Assembly: GCA_964418565.1 (NCBI GenBank)
Contig: CAYQMB010000137.1
Coordinates: forward strand, 1 to 6,531
DNA length: 6,531 bases
Direction of reading: 5' to 3'
Origin: JAQIBY01 sp964418565
GTDB taxonomy: Bacteria > Bacteroidota > Bacteroidia > Bacteroidales > ML635J-15
Shown: one piece after another, positions 1 to 5,772 of the stretch
Position numbering within the stretch: position 1 is the first letter of the stretch
Layout of the letters: every line of letters begins with the position of its first letter
Translations under genes and position numbers: made by a program
Notes under the pieces: model-generated
What the model was told of the DNA's origin: nothing
Seen by the model: the letters and a program-made list of their open reading frames with translations, nothing else
Databases searched by the model: none

Positions 1-701
1 ATACCCTGGGAATTTATATGAATTTTGAAAAGGATGGCATCATGTATTACGATAACGGAAAGATGGATGTTTCCGATGACAATATTAAGCTTGATTTTGG
101 TAAAGGCGTTAGCTGGGCATTTACATCAGTTTGTGCCGATCGTGTTTTCAACGGCAGCGTGCACTACTCTCTTGGTGAAAAACCGGTAAGCGAAGCTGTT
201 TATACAGAGGCTGTTAGCATTGAGGCACCTGAAAAGCCCGGAATCCGCTTTAATGGCACATATTTTACCACAAATACCGAACATAACGTGCAGTGGTTTC
301 TGGATGGAAAAAGCATTGATGGTGGTAATTCTACCGTTTTATATCCCCGTGACCCGGGACGGTATTCGGTTGTGGTGTCTGAAAAAGGATGCCCTTCTGA
401 ACCCTCCACTGGACTGTACTATGAGCATAGTGATTTTAATGATTATACCGATCTGAGTAAGCTTAATTTGTATCCAAATCCTGTAAAGGAGGTTGCTTAC
501 CTTCATTTTGAACGTGAGCCCGGCACAAATGTGAAGTTTAGTGTGCATGATGCTTCGGGTAAGATGGTGGAAACCGGTGTGATTAAGCCCGAAAGTGGCT
601 TAAGGCACAGCCTTGACATGCATCAGCTTGAGCCCGGTGTGTACAACATACGCTTAAGCAGCAAAGAACAGATTAAAGTAATATCATTTGTAAAATCCTG
701 A
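1..701 (+). CDS. Secreted protein with type IX secretion C-terminal sorting domain (5' truncated)
   Basis: The reading frame is open to the left edge, so this is the C-terminal part of a longer protein; the ATG at 18 is internal, not a start. Residue numbers below count from that Met. The last ~80 residues (149-227) form a T9SS type A sorting domain: it opens with LNLYPNP (149-155), continues with alternating beta-strand residues, a DASGKMVETG turn (about 178-187) and a LEPGVYNIRL motif, and ends in a basic FVKS tail. Such domains direct cargo through the Por outer-membrane translocon and are removed or anchored at the cell surface. Residues about 75-130 look like an Ig/PKD-like beta domain (VQWFLDGKSI, then DPGRYSVVVSEKGC), common as a spacer in these cargoes. 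The N-terminal ~70 residues are probably the end of the functional domain, which I do not recognise; no catalytic motif is visible. The gene is convergent with the next one. Confidence 0.85.
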   Translation, partial: TLGIYMNFEKDGIMYYDNGKMDVSDDNIKLDFGKGVSWAFTSVCADRVFNGSVHYSLGEKPVSEAVYTEAVSIEAPEKPGIRFNGTYFTTNTEHNVQWFLDGKSIDGGNSTVLYPRDPGRYSVVVSEKGCPSEPSTGLYYEHSDFNDYTDLSKLNLYPNPVKEVAYLHFEREPGTNVKFSVHDASGKMVETGVIKPESGLRHSLDMHQLEPGVYNIRLSSKEQIKVISFVKS

Positions 702-750
702 GGCCATGGGCTTCTTTTGAAACCGCTTAATGTGATAATAACAGGTATCA

Positions 751-808
751 GCCATTTTTGGTTTTTGTGAAAGAATGGAAACAGAGACCATAAGAAATCT
801 GAAATGGC
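751..808 (+). terminator. Possible hairpin structure in the convergent spacer
   Basis: The 125-nt spacer between two convergent genes can form a nested imperfect hairpin when read on the plus strand. The outer arms are GCCATTT (751-757) and AAATGGC (802-808), seven perfect pairs. The inner arms are GGTTTTTGT (760-768) and ACAGAGACC (781-789), nine pairs of which two are G-U, closing a 12-nt loop. A T-rich stretch follows only at about 826-839. The distance to it makes a classical intrinsic terminator doubtful, and on the minus strand the two G-U pairs become A-C mismatches, so any function would favour the plus-strand transcript. No gene was seen in the spacer. Confidence 0.25.
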
Positions 809-826
809 ACGGATTTTCACAGGCAT

Positions 827-1405
827 CTATTTTTCTTTTAGCTTTTCATCCAGGGTTTTAAGTTGTCTCTGGTTTTTTTCCACTAAATCTTTTAGGGTTT
901 TCAGGTGCTTTTCGGCTTCTTCAATAGTATTCCGTTTCATGTTTGCCTGATCTTCAGTTATTTTGCCGCTTTCCAGTTGCTTGCTGACACGTTCTCTGGC
1001 TTCTTCAATGCGTTGTTCGCGCATTTTTATGCCTTGTTTCTGCCCGTTGATTTTTTCTCTGGCTTGTTTTCTGATCTCCCTGGCTCTGGCCCGTGCTTCT
1101 TCAGCTTTTTTATGAGCAGCTTCTGATGCTGCTTTGCCTTTGCTGTTATCCATGTGGTCGGTATGCAGTTCGTCTGTTTGAGATGCGTTTTCAAGGGCCT
1201 GGTCTGTATGCTTTTTTTCATCAGACATACCTTGATTTCCAATGTCCCGGGCATTTTCTCTGTCGGCTTGGCTCTCTGAGCTCTCACGCATTTCCGTTTG
1301 TTTGGCCTCTTTTTTATCCTTGCCTCCGGATTTCTTTTGAGCGTGAACAGAATTCAGTGAAAATGCGAGTATCAACGTAAAAATTATGGTAGTTTTGATT
1401 TTCAT
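827..1405 (-). CDS. Secreted highly charged coiled-coil protein of unknown function
   Basis: A 192-residue protein with a clear Sec signal peptide: basic MKIK, a hydrophobic core to about residue 18, and a VHA cleavage site before Q23. The mature part contains almost no hydrophobic clusters. Residues 23-90 are polar and probably disordered (K, E, D, S, Q, N). Residues about 95-192 are rich in A, E, R, K and L with few helix breakers and should form long alpha-helices or a coiled coil, including an AEEARARAREIRKQAREK stretch (101-118). Residues 143-162 (LESGKITEDQANMKRNTIEE region) resemble the short helical SHOCT-type pattern, but this is only a resemblance. It has no cysteine or visible catalytic motif. 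The gene starts 13 nt after the upstream lipoprotein gene and is probably co-transcribed with it. The location is likely periplasmic. I do not recognise the family. The signal peptide fixes the start. Confidence 0.75.
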   Translation of the reverse strand: MKIKTTIIFTLILAFSLNSVHAQKKSGGKDKKEAKQTEMRESSESQADRENARDIGNQGMSDEKKHTDQALENASQTDELHTDHMDNSKGKAASEAAHKKAEEARARAREIRKQAREKINGQKQGIKMREQRIEEARERVSKQLESGKITEDQANMKRNTIEEAEKHLKTLKDLVEKNQRQLKTLDEKLKEK

Positions 1406-1418
1406 GATGATCTTAGGT

Positions 1419-1631
1419 TTAGATTGCGTTTAACAAACTGTCAATTTCTTTTTCCGTTTCTTTAAATTCGGCTTCCGTTTCCTGAATGGATTTTTCAAGC
1501 TGATCGCTGGATTTTTCGATGGATTCAGTTTCCGGGTCTGCCTTATCCTGTGTGTCGCCGGATTGGTTTTCCCCGCTTGTACATGCCAGAAATAAGACAA
1601 GCAACGGGATTAGTATGCATTGTTTTTTCAT
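1419..1631 (-). CDS. Very small acidic lipoprotein
   Basis: A 70-residue protein. MKK followed by a hydrophobic core and LFLAC gives a lipobox with the modified cysteine at C17, so the mature protein is only 54 residues. By hand count the mature part has 16 acidic and 5 lysine residues (net about -11). A polar linker (18-36) leads into a predicted amphipathic helix over about 37-70 with E/K-rich heptad-like spacing (QLEKSIQETEAEFKETEKEI). The likely role is a membrane-anchored helical or coiled-coil partner, but nothing identifies a function. It lies between the two-domain lipoprotein gene (48 nt upstream) and the secreted coiled-coil gene (13 nt downstream), both on the same strand, which suggests one transcript. 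The leader has no Shine-Dalgarno sequence but is A/T-rich (ATTAAAAC before ATG), as usual in Bacteroidota. Confidence 0.7.
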   Translation of the reverse strand: MKKQCILIPLLVLFLACTSGENQSGDTQDKADPETESIEKSSDQLEKSIQETEAEFKETEKEIDSLLNAI

Positions 1632-1679
1632 GTTTTAATGGTATTTAGGTGTTATGTACGCATTATACGTGTGTTGTTT

Positions 1680-2348
1680 TTATTTGTTATAATTTATCCG
1701 TAAATCTTTATTATTCTGCCTTTTAAAAATCAACCCGTTTGAAGATTCCAGCAATGGCATGTTTGTCATCAGGCTATCCTTACTACGGATGAATATACGA
1801 TCGATACCATAATTCTGAATGTCGTCTACATGAATTGTGTCGTAATGCAACCAGCCATTGTATGCGGTGTTTGTGGTATCCGTGATGCTGATCATGGAGT
1901 CAGTCTGAGTGATTTCCCAGGTTCCCTTGTCGTGCTGACTGCCATCCCACCAATAATCCGTAACCTCCCAGTTTCCGTTTAAGTTGATTTTTTGTAAACT
2001 ATACTCAGCCGCTTTGTTACTTGTTGATGTTGATACCAGTGAGTCAGGGGTGACAATGGTGAATGTATTAATTTCAAGAAAATCTGAAGACATGCGAATT
2101 GTGTTGTTTGACACAATGCCCGTGGCTGTGGTACTGTCATTATAGGTGAAGCTTATCAGTTTTCCGTTTTGTTCAGTTTTTACGGCTCCGTCCAGCGCTT
2201 CTGTATCCGAAGGGGTCCACATATGTTGATGGAGCTTCCAGTAGCCTTCGAGTTCCGGGATGTCAGATATCCTTCCTGCGTTATCTTGCTCACACGCGAA
2301 AAACAGAAGGGCAATAGCAGCAATCGGGTAAAGCTTGTTTACTTTCAT
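1680..2348 (-). CDS. Lipoprotein with two tandem copies of a ~90-residue beta domain
   Basis: A 222-residue protein with a lipoprotein signal (hydrophobic core and LFFAC, lipidated cysteine C19). The mature part divides into two similar halves. Half 1 has L33-x-G35-x-W37, W44, an LISFT strand (64-68), NTIRM (82-86) and DSL (102-104). Half 2 has L123-x-G125-x-W127, W134, MISIT (152-156), DTIHV (170-174) and DSL (191-193). Corresponding positions are offset by 88-90 residues, which points to an internal duplication. The LxGxW opening and the beta-rich composition with many T, S, D and N recall lipocalin-like domains of Bacteroidota, which is a resemblance only. No catalytic residues are evident; ligand binding or a structural envelope role is possible. 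It is first of a three-gene minus-strand group. The only sensible start is the ATG giving the signal peptide. Confidence 0.75.
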   Translation of the reverse strand: MKVNKLYPIAAIALLFFACEQDNAGRISDIPELEGYWKLHQHMWTPSDTEALDGAVKTEQNGKLISFTYNDSTTATGIVSNNTIRMSSDFLEINTFTIVTPDSLVSTSTSNKAAEYSLQKINLNGNWEVTDYWWDGSQHDKGTWEITQTDSMISITDTTNTAYNGWLHYDTIHVDDIQNYGIDRIFIRSKDSLMTNMPLLESSNGLIFKRQNNKDLRINYNK

Positions 2349-2492
2349 AACTTAGGCGAGATGTTTAGATTACAATATACAGCTATCAGCCCAAATCTCA
2401 AAGTAAAAAGCGTAAAAATCACACCATCAGTATTTTGCAATGGCTCTGCCGGGATTTAAAAAAAACCTGCCAGACCAGAAATGACGATGATT
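2349..2492. promoter_or_regulatory. Spacer between the carotenoid unit and the lipoprotein genes
   Basis: This 144-nt stretch must hold the 3' end of the carotenoid unit's transcript and, if the lipoprotein group is separately transcribed, its promoter. On the minus strand a run of eight T (plus-strand A8 at 2458-2465) follows about 28 nt after the desaturase stop. The preceding CTGGTCTGGCAGG can form only a weak three- or four-pair stem, so terminator function is uncertain. For the promoter, minus-strand TTACTTTG (2399-2406) matches the Bacteroidota -7 consensus TAnnTTTG at all but one fixed position, but no TTG-type -33 element is visible at the usual distance. No gene or clear operator was seen. 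Confidence 0.3.
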
Positions 2493-3974
2493 TTAGCCGT
2501 TTTTCATATAATCAGTTACACGTTCGGCTGCAAGTTTGGAGCTTATGACAACCATCGGCAGACCGGCTCCCGGTATGGTTGAACCACCCACATAAAAGGT
2601 GTTTTTAAATTCCTCATCGTAGTTTTTTGGACGTAAAGCGCCAATTTGCATCATGCTGTGGGATAATCCCAGGCCCGCACCACGATAAATGTTAAACTGA
2701 TTCTGCCAGTCTTCCGGTGTATAGGCTTTTTTTAGAACAATGTGTTCTGATATATTCTCACCGGTTCGTTCTGAGAAATCATCAATGATGCTTTGTATGA
2801 TTTTGTCTTTATCCGACCAGTCGTTTTTATACAGCAAATTGGGAACAGGACAAACAAAAAACAGAGCTTCATTTCCTTCGGGAGCACAGTCGGGATTGTG
2901 CTTTGACAGCACATTAACGTAATAATACGGTTTTTCAAGTGTACCCGGATTTTTCATCACATCTTTAGCATAACTTTCGTAATTATCGCCCAAAAAGTAA
3001 TTGTGATGCTCAATCTGAGGCAGTTTTTTATTGATCCCCAGGTAAAATGTCAGATAACCCATGGTCCAGCTTTTTTTATCCAGCTTTTTGGGGCTGAATT
3101 TGCTGCGATTGAAAACCTGACCTCTGAATGCTGCTGCATCGGCATTAATAACAAAGGCATCTGCCTTATACAGCTTGCCATTAGTGTCTTTTAGCCCGAT
3201 GAGTTTTTCCCCGTTGCCTTCATAACCAACAATTTCTGTGTTGAAATGAAAATCGGCACCCATCTCTCTGAGCTTTTTCACCAGGCTTTCAACGATGGTA
3301 TACATGCCGCCTTTGACGTTGTAGTAACCTGTGTTTGTGAATTCAATATGGGAAAGCAGGGTGTATATGGCATTGGTGTCAAAGGGTGTGCGTCCCAGGA
3401 AAAACGCAATAAGAGAAACAATCTGCCTGGCTTCTTTTGATTTAAAATGCTGCCTGATTTGTTTCCAGAACGATTTGGTTAAAACCGGCAGATGACCCGG
3501 GTTTACCTGCATCAGGGCTTTGACGTAATCCGTGAGGCTGTCAAAATTCTGCTTGATAACCACATCCACCGTATCGTTGTACAACTGCTCACATTTTTTC
3601 AGGTAAGCTGTCATCTTTGATTTAAAATCGGGCTCAACGCCTTCAAACTGTTTGCTGAGTTTATCAAGGTCTTTATAAATGACAAATTTTTTATCGCTGC
3701 CGCGGAAATTCACCGTATAAAGCGGATCCAGCTCAACAAACTCAAATGGCATATTAATACCAACGTCTTTAACCAATGCCTCAAATTCATACGGCATGCT
3801 AAAAAAGCTCGGCCCTACATCAAAGGTAAAGCCATCCTGTTTGAGCTGATTCAGGCGCCCGCCAGGCTGCTTGTTTTTTTCAACAAATGTTACCTGATAA
3901 CCTTGAGATGCGAGCCTTAGGCCTGTGGATAATCCACCCAGACCTGTTCCTGTAATGAGTGCAGTTTTCGTCAT
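2493..3974 (-). CDS. CrtI-superfamily carotenoid desaturase (FAD), CrtD-like by context
   Basis: A 493-residue flavoprotein of normal length for the phytoene-desaturase family. The N-terminus carries the dinucleotide-binding fold: GTGLGG (9-14), then E32 at the end of the second strand and PGGR (37-40), followed by FDVGPS about 15 residues on. The C-terminus has the family's second FAD signature, YVGGSTIPGAGLP (461-473), then SSKLAAERV. The family introduces double bonds into carotenes at the membrane surface. Whether it is CrtI (phytoene to lycopene), CrtD (3,4-desaturation of a 1-hydroxycarotenoid) or a related isomerase or oxidase cannot be decided from these motifs. CrtD-like activity is favoured because the gene sits with a glycosyltransferase, an acyltransferase and a probable CruF-like gene, and no crtB phytoene synthase is in view. 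It is last in the unit; its ATG overlaps the TPR gene's TGA (ATGA), implying translational coupling. GTG in the Rossmann loop replaces the commoner GAG. Confidence 0.92.
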   Translation of the reverse strand: MTKTALITGTGLGGLSTGLRLASQGYQVTFVEKNKQPGGRLNQLKQDGFTFDVGPSFFSMPYEFEALVKDVGINMPFEFVELDPLYTVNFRGSDKKFVIYKDLDKLSKQFEGVEPDFKSKMTAYLKKCEQLYNDTVDVVIKQNFDSLTDYVKALMQVNPGHLPVLTKSFWKQIRQHFKSKEARQIVSLIAFFLGRTPFDTNAIYTLLSHIEFTNTGYYNVKGGMYTIVESLVKKLREMGADFHFNTEIVGYEGNGEKLIGLKDTNGKLYKADAFVINADAAAFRGQVFNRSKFSPKKLDKKSWTMGYLTFYLGINKKLPQIEHHNYFLGDNYESYAKDVMKNPGTLEKPYYYVNVLSKHNPDCAPEGNEALFFVCPVPNLLYKNDWSDKDKIIQSIIDDFSERTGENISEHIVLKKAYTPEDWQNQFNIYRGAGLGLSHSMMQIGALRPKNYDEEFKNTFYVGGSTIPGAGLPMVVISSKLAAERVTDYMKNG

Positions 3975-4705
3975 GATTTAATTTCGTTTTTTACCTCGGG
4001 ATACAATTCATTTTTTACCCAGTCAAACCGGGGTTCATACTGGAGTGTTTTTTTGCAATAATCGAGTGCTTTATCATATTGTCCTGTTTCCATATATGCC
4101 TGAATGATGGTTGCAAGCAGATTAACGTAATTCCAGTTGTTTTTCAGGCTGTCGGGGTTATTTTCCATGATCCGCACAGCATTTCGGTAATGCTGCATGG
4201 CGACCTCCTTGGATCCACCGAAGAGAGCAGGAGTATAAAACTCAATATTACCGAGCTGGACGTAGCCAAAACTGTTTTTGGAATCCAGCTTAATGGAATT
4301 CTCGGCAAATTCCAGACTTTTGGGCCCCAGAAATGGTGCTTTACGTCTGGCCAGAGCAATTTCGAATCCTACAAATGCAGCTCTGTATGCGTATATGGTG
4401 GAAAGCTGGTGATTTTTTTTCTCGAGTTTATCCAGCAGGCTCTCTGCCGTACTGATGTACTTTCTTGCTTCTTCCTCTTTGTCCTGTTCAATACTCCAGG
4501 CGATGTAACCGTACAGGTAATTGACAAGGTTCAGACGTTCCTGTTTTGATGCGGTTGCATTATTCTCCAGTACATCAAGCCTTTCTTTCCATGCACCCAT
4601 ATCACCTGATATGTATGCGTTGTAAATTTTTTTGTCTGCCTGGGCTGATGTTGTTATCTGAGCAAACAGCATTATCACTGCTATCCAAGCGATCTTCCTT
4701 TCCAT
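3971..4705 (-). CDS. Exported TPR-repeat protein inside the carotenoid unit
   Basis: A 244-residue protein with a Sec signal peptide (MERK, hydrophobic 5-17, probable cleavage after A21-Q22-A23). The rest is all-helical. The clearest TPR-like pairs are about 143-180 (a GYVQLGN helix, then YTPALFGGSKEVAMQHYRNAVRIM) and 193-224 (NLLATIIQAYMETGQYDKALDYCKKTLQYEP), the latter matching the TPR pattern of A/Y/G then A-L-x-Y well. Helices at 54-95 and 101-141 may form earlier degenerate repeats. The PALFGGS segment between two helices recalls a loop in TRAP T-component-like TPR proteins. No lipobox, so it is likely periplasmic. TPRs mediate protein contacts; the role here is unknown and may be to scaffold or deliver the finished pigment. 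The start overlaps the glycosyltransferase gene by 25 nt and its stop overlaps the desaturase start. The leader is A-rich with no Shine-Dalgarno. Confidence 0.85.
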   Translation of the reverse strand: MERKIAWIAVIMLFAQITTSAQADKKIYNAYISGDMGAWKERLDVLENNATASKQERLNLVNYLYGYIAWSIEQDKEEEARKYISTAESLLDKLEKKNHQLSTIYAYRAAFVGFEIALARRKAPFLGPKSLEFAENSIKLDSKNSFGYVQLGNIEFYTPALFGGSKEVAMQHYRNAVRIMENNPDSLKNNWNYVNLLATIIQAYMETGQYDKALDYCKKTLQYEPRFDWVKNELYPEVKNEIKS

Positions 4706-5772
4706 ATCATTCTTTTTTTTGTTCGTATCACTAACCCATTTATCATAATCTGCAGCATGAAAATCATATGCACAGGAAACAGTATAATGCTTAAAATCAC
4801 GTTTTGTTTACTCACCATGGCATATGTGAACAGCAGTAGCAGGAGTGCAGCAATGTAAAACGTAAAATACTGTGGCATTGCTATAAGAACAGGCAGAAAT
4901 CCCAGGGCTGAAAAAAGCCAGAACACAAAGGCAAGTGCCGGTTTATTACCAAAAAACATAAACACATTTTTTGAGAACCCGCTTACCGCATCCCGGTAGG
5001 AAGAGTACATCCGGCATTTAATACGGCTGTCACCGGTTATGCAGGCTGTGGGTAAACCCTGTGTTTTGAAATCCTGTGCTATTGCAATGTCTTCAACCAC
5101 ATGGCTGCGATGTCGGCTGTGTGGTACTGTGCGCCTGTATACATCACCATCAAACAGCATGAACTGACCGTTGGCTGCTGCGTGAGAAGGGTAAGGGGAT
5201 TTCCTGACCAGAATCAGGGGCAGGAGGCTTAACAGGATGAAATTCATCACCGGAACCGATGCCCTTTCGCCGAGGCTTCTCATTTTCTGTTTGGGAAACA
5301 CGGAGAGCAATGCCAGCTTATGCTTTTTGGCTTTGCAAACGGCATCAGCAATGATCTTATTCTCTATCCTGACATCTGCATCCAGAAACAAAAAATAGCG
5401 GCCTTTTGCTGCCTGTCCCAGTTGATGACATGCGTGGGTTTTACCAAGCCATCCATCGGGCAGTTGTTTTGACTTCAAGAGTTGGATGTTGGGGTGTTTC
5501 TCTGCAAAATTCTGAACAATTTGTGCCGTTTGGTCTTCAGACTGGTCATCCAGGACAAGGATTTCCAGGGGCTGGTTATTCAGATTGACAAGGTCTGTCA
5601 GCAATTTTCCAAGGGTTTTTTCTTCATTGCGTGCCGGGATAAGCACCGAGGTTTTTTTTACATTCCCGGGCTGCCCACCCCATAGCTGTTGCTGAAAAAT
5701 AAGGTTCAGCATTGCATTGGTGAGGAGCATCAATAAAAATACACTTGATGTAATGGCCAGGAAAAGCATCAT
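4681..5772 (-). CDS. Membrane family 2 glycosyltransferase, probably carotenoid glycosyltransferase (CruC/CruG-like)
   Basis: A 363-residue GT-A enzyme. An N-terminal membrane helix (3-25) is followed by the catalytic domain: VLIPARNE (43-50), DDQSED (75-80, nucleotide-sugar binding), LPDGWLGKTHAC (104-115), DADV (131-134, the metal-binding DxD), ANGQF (200-204) and VVED (225-228, the probable catalytic base at E227 or D228). The classical QxxRW motif of processive GT2 enzymes is absent; the equivalent region reads YRDAVSGFSKN (259-269), fitting a non-processive transferase. Hydrophobic segments at about 176-190, 275-297, 301-321 and 325-347 anchor it. The PxGWxGK segment is typical of GT2 enzymes that glycosylate isoprenoid lipids, including carotenoids. 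The likely reaction is transfer of a sugar from an NDP-sugar to a hydroxycarotenoid at the inner face of the membrane. It overlaps its upstream neighbour by ATGA. Hopanoid or other lipid glycosylation is the alternative. Confidence 0.85.
   Translation of the reverse strand: MMLFLAITSSVFLLMLLTNAMLNLIFQQQLWGGQPGNVKKTSVLIPARNEEKTLGKLLTDLVNLNNQPLEILVLDDQSEDQTAQIVQNFAEKHPNIQLLKSKQLPDGWLGKTHACHQLGQAAKGRYFLFLDADVRIENKIIADAVCKAKKHKLALLSVFPKQKMRSLGERASVPVMNFILLSLLPLILVRKSPYPSHAAANGQFMLFDGDVYRRTVPHSRHRSHVVEDIAIAQDFKTQGLPTACITGDSRIKCRMYSSYRDAVSGFSKNVFMFFGNKPALAFVFWLFSALGFLPVLIAMPQYFTFYIAALLLLLFTYAMVSKQNVILSIILFPVHMIFMLQIMINGLVIRTKKRMIWKGRSLG
4713..4720 (-). other. A8 slippery run at the glycosyltransferase/TPR junction
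   Basis: On the minus strand the glycosyltransferase codons here are ACA AAA AAA AGA, containing the heptamer A AAA AAA, a known -1 slippery pattern. A -1 slip leads through AAG AAT GAT straight into the TPR gene's ATG in frame, with no stop in between. The run also lies 7 to 14 nt before that ATG, where an A-rich tract commonly helps initiation in Bacteroidota, and this ordinary explanation may suffice. Confidence 0.35.

Noticed and set aside
905..1380. Two plus-strand open frames (905-1126 and 1093-1380)
   Set aside because: Both lie opposite the coiled-coil protein gene, whose K/E/A-rich codons give long antisense frames full of Phe, Leu and Cys. Neither has a plausible domain or leader, while the minus-strand product has a clear signal peptide.
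1653..1670. Imperfect palindrome ACGTA-N7-TACAT with a TATAAT inside, upstream of the small lipoprotein gene (minus strand)
   Set aside because: Only four of five arm bases pair, and TATAAT is not the Bacteroidota housekeeping -10 type. It may be chance in an AT-rich 48-nt spacer and is not strong enough to call a promoter or operator.
2169..2459. Plus-strand open frame of 96 codons covering the lipoprotein start and spacer
   Set aside because: Most of it is antisense to the signal peptide and first domain of the lipoprotein. Its composition is not protein-like, and nothing upstream suggests expression.
2458..2480. T8 tract with upstream CTGGTCTGGCAGG as an intrinsic terminator of the carotenoid unit
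   Set aside because: The upstream sequence forms at most a three- or four-pair stem, too weak to call a terminator on its own. It is mentioned only in the spacer entry.
4079..4549. Plus-strand open frame of 156 codons
   Set aside because: It is antisense to the TPR gene, which has a signal peptide, helical repeats and coupled neighbours. The antisense product shows no domain or signal.
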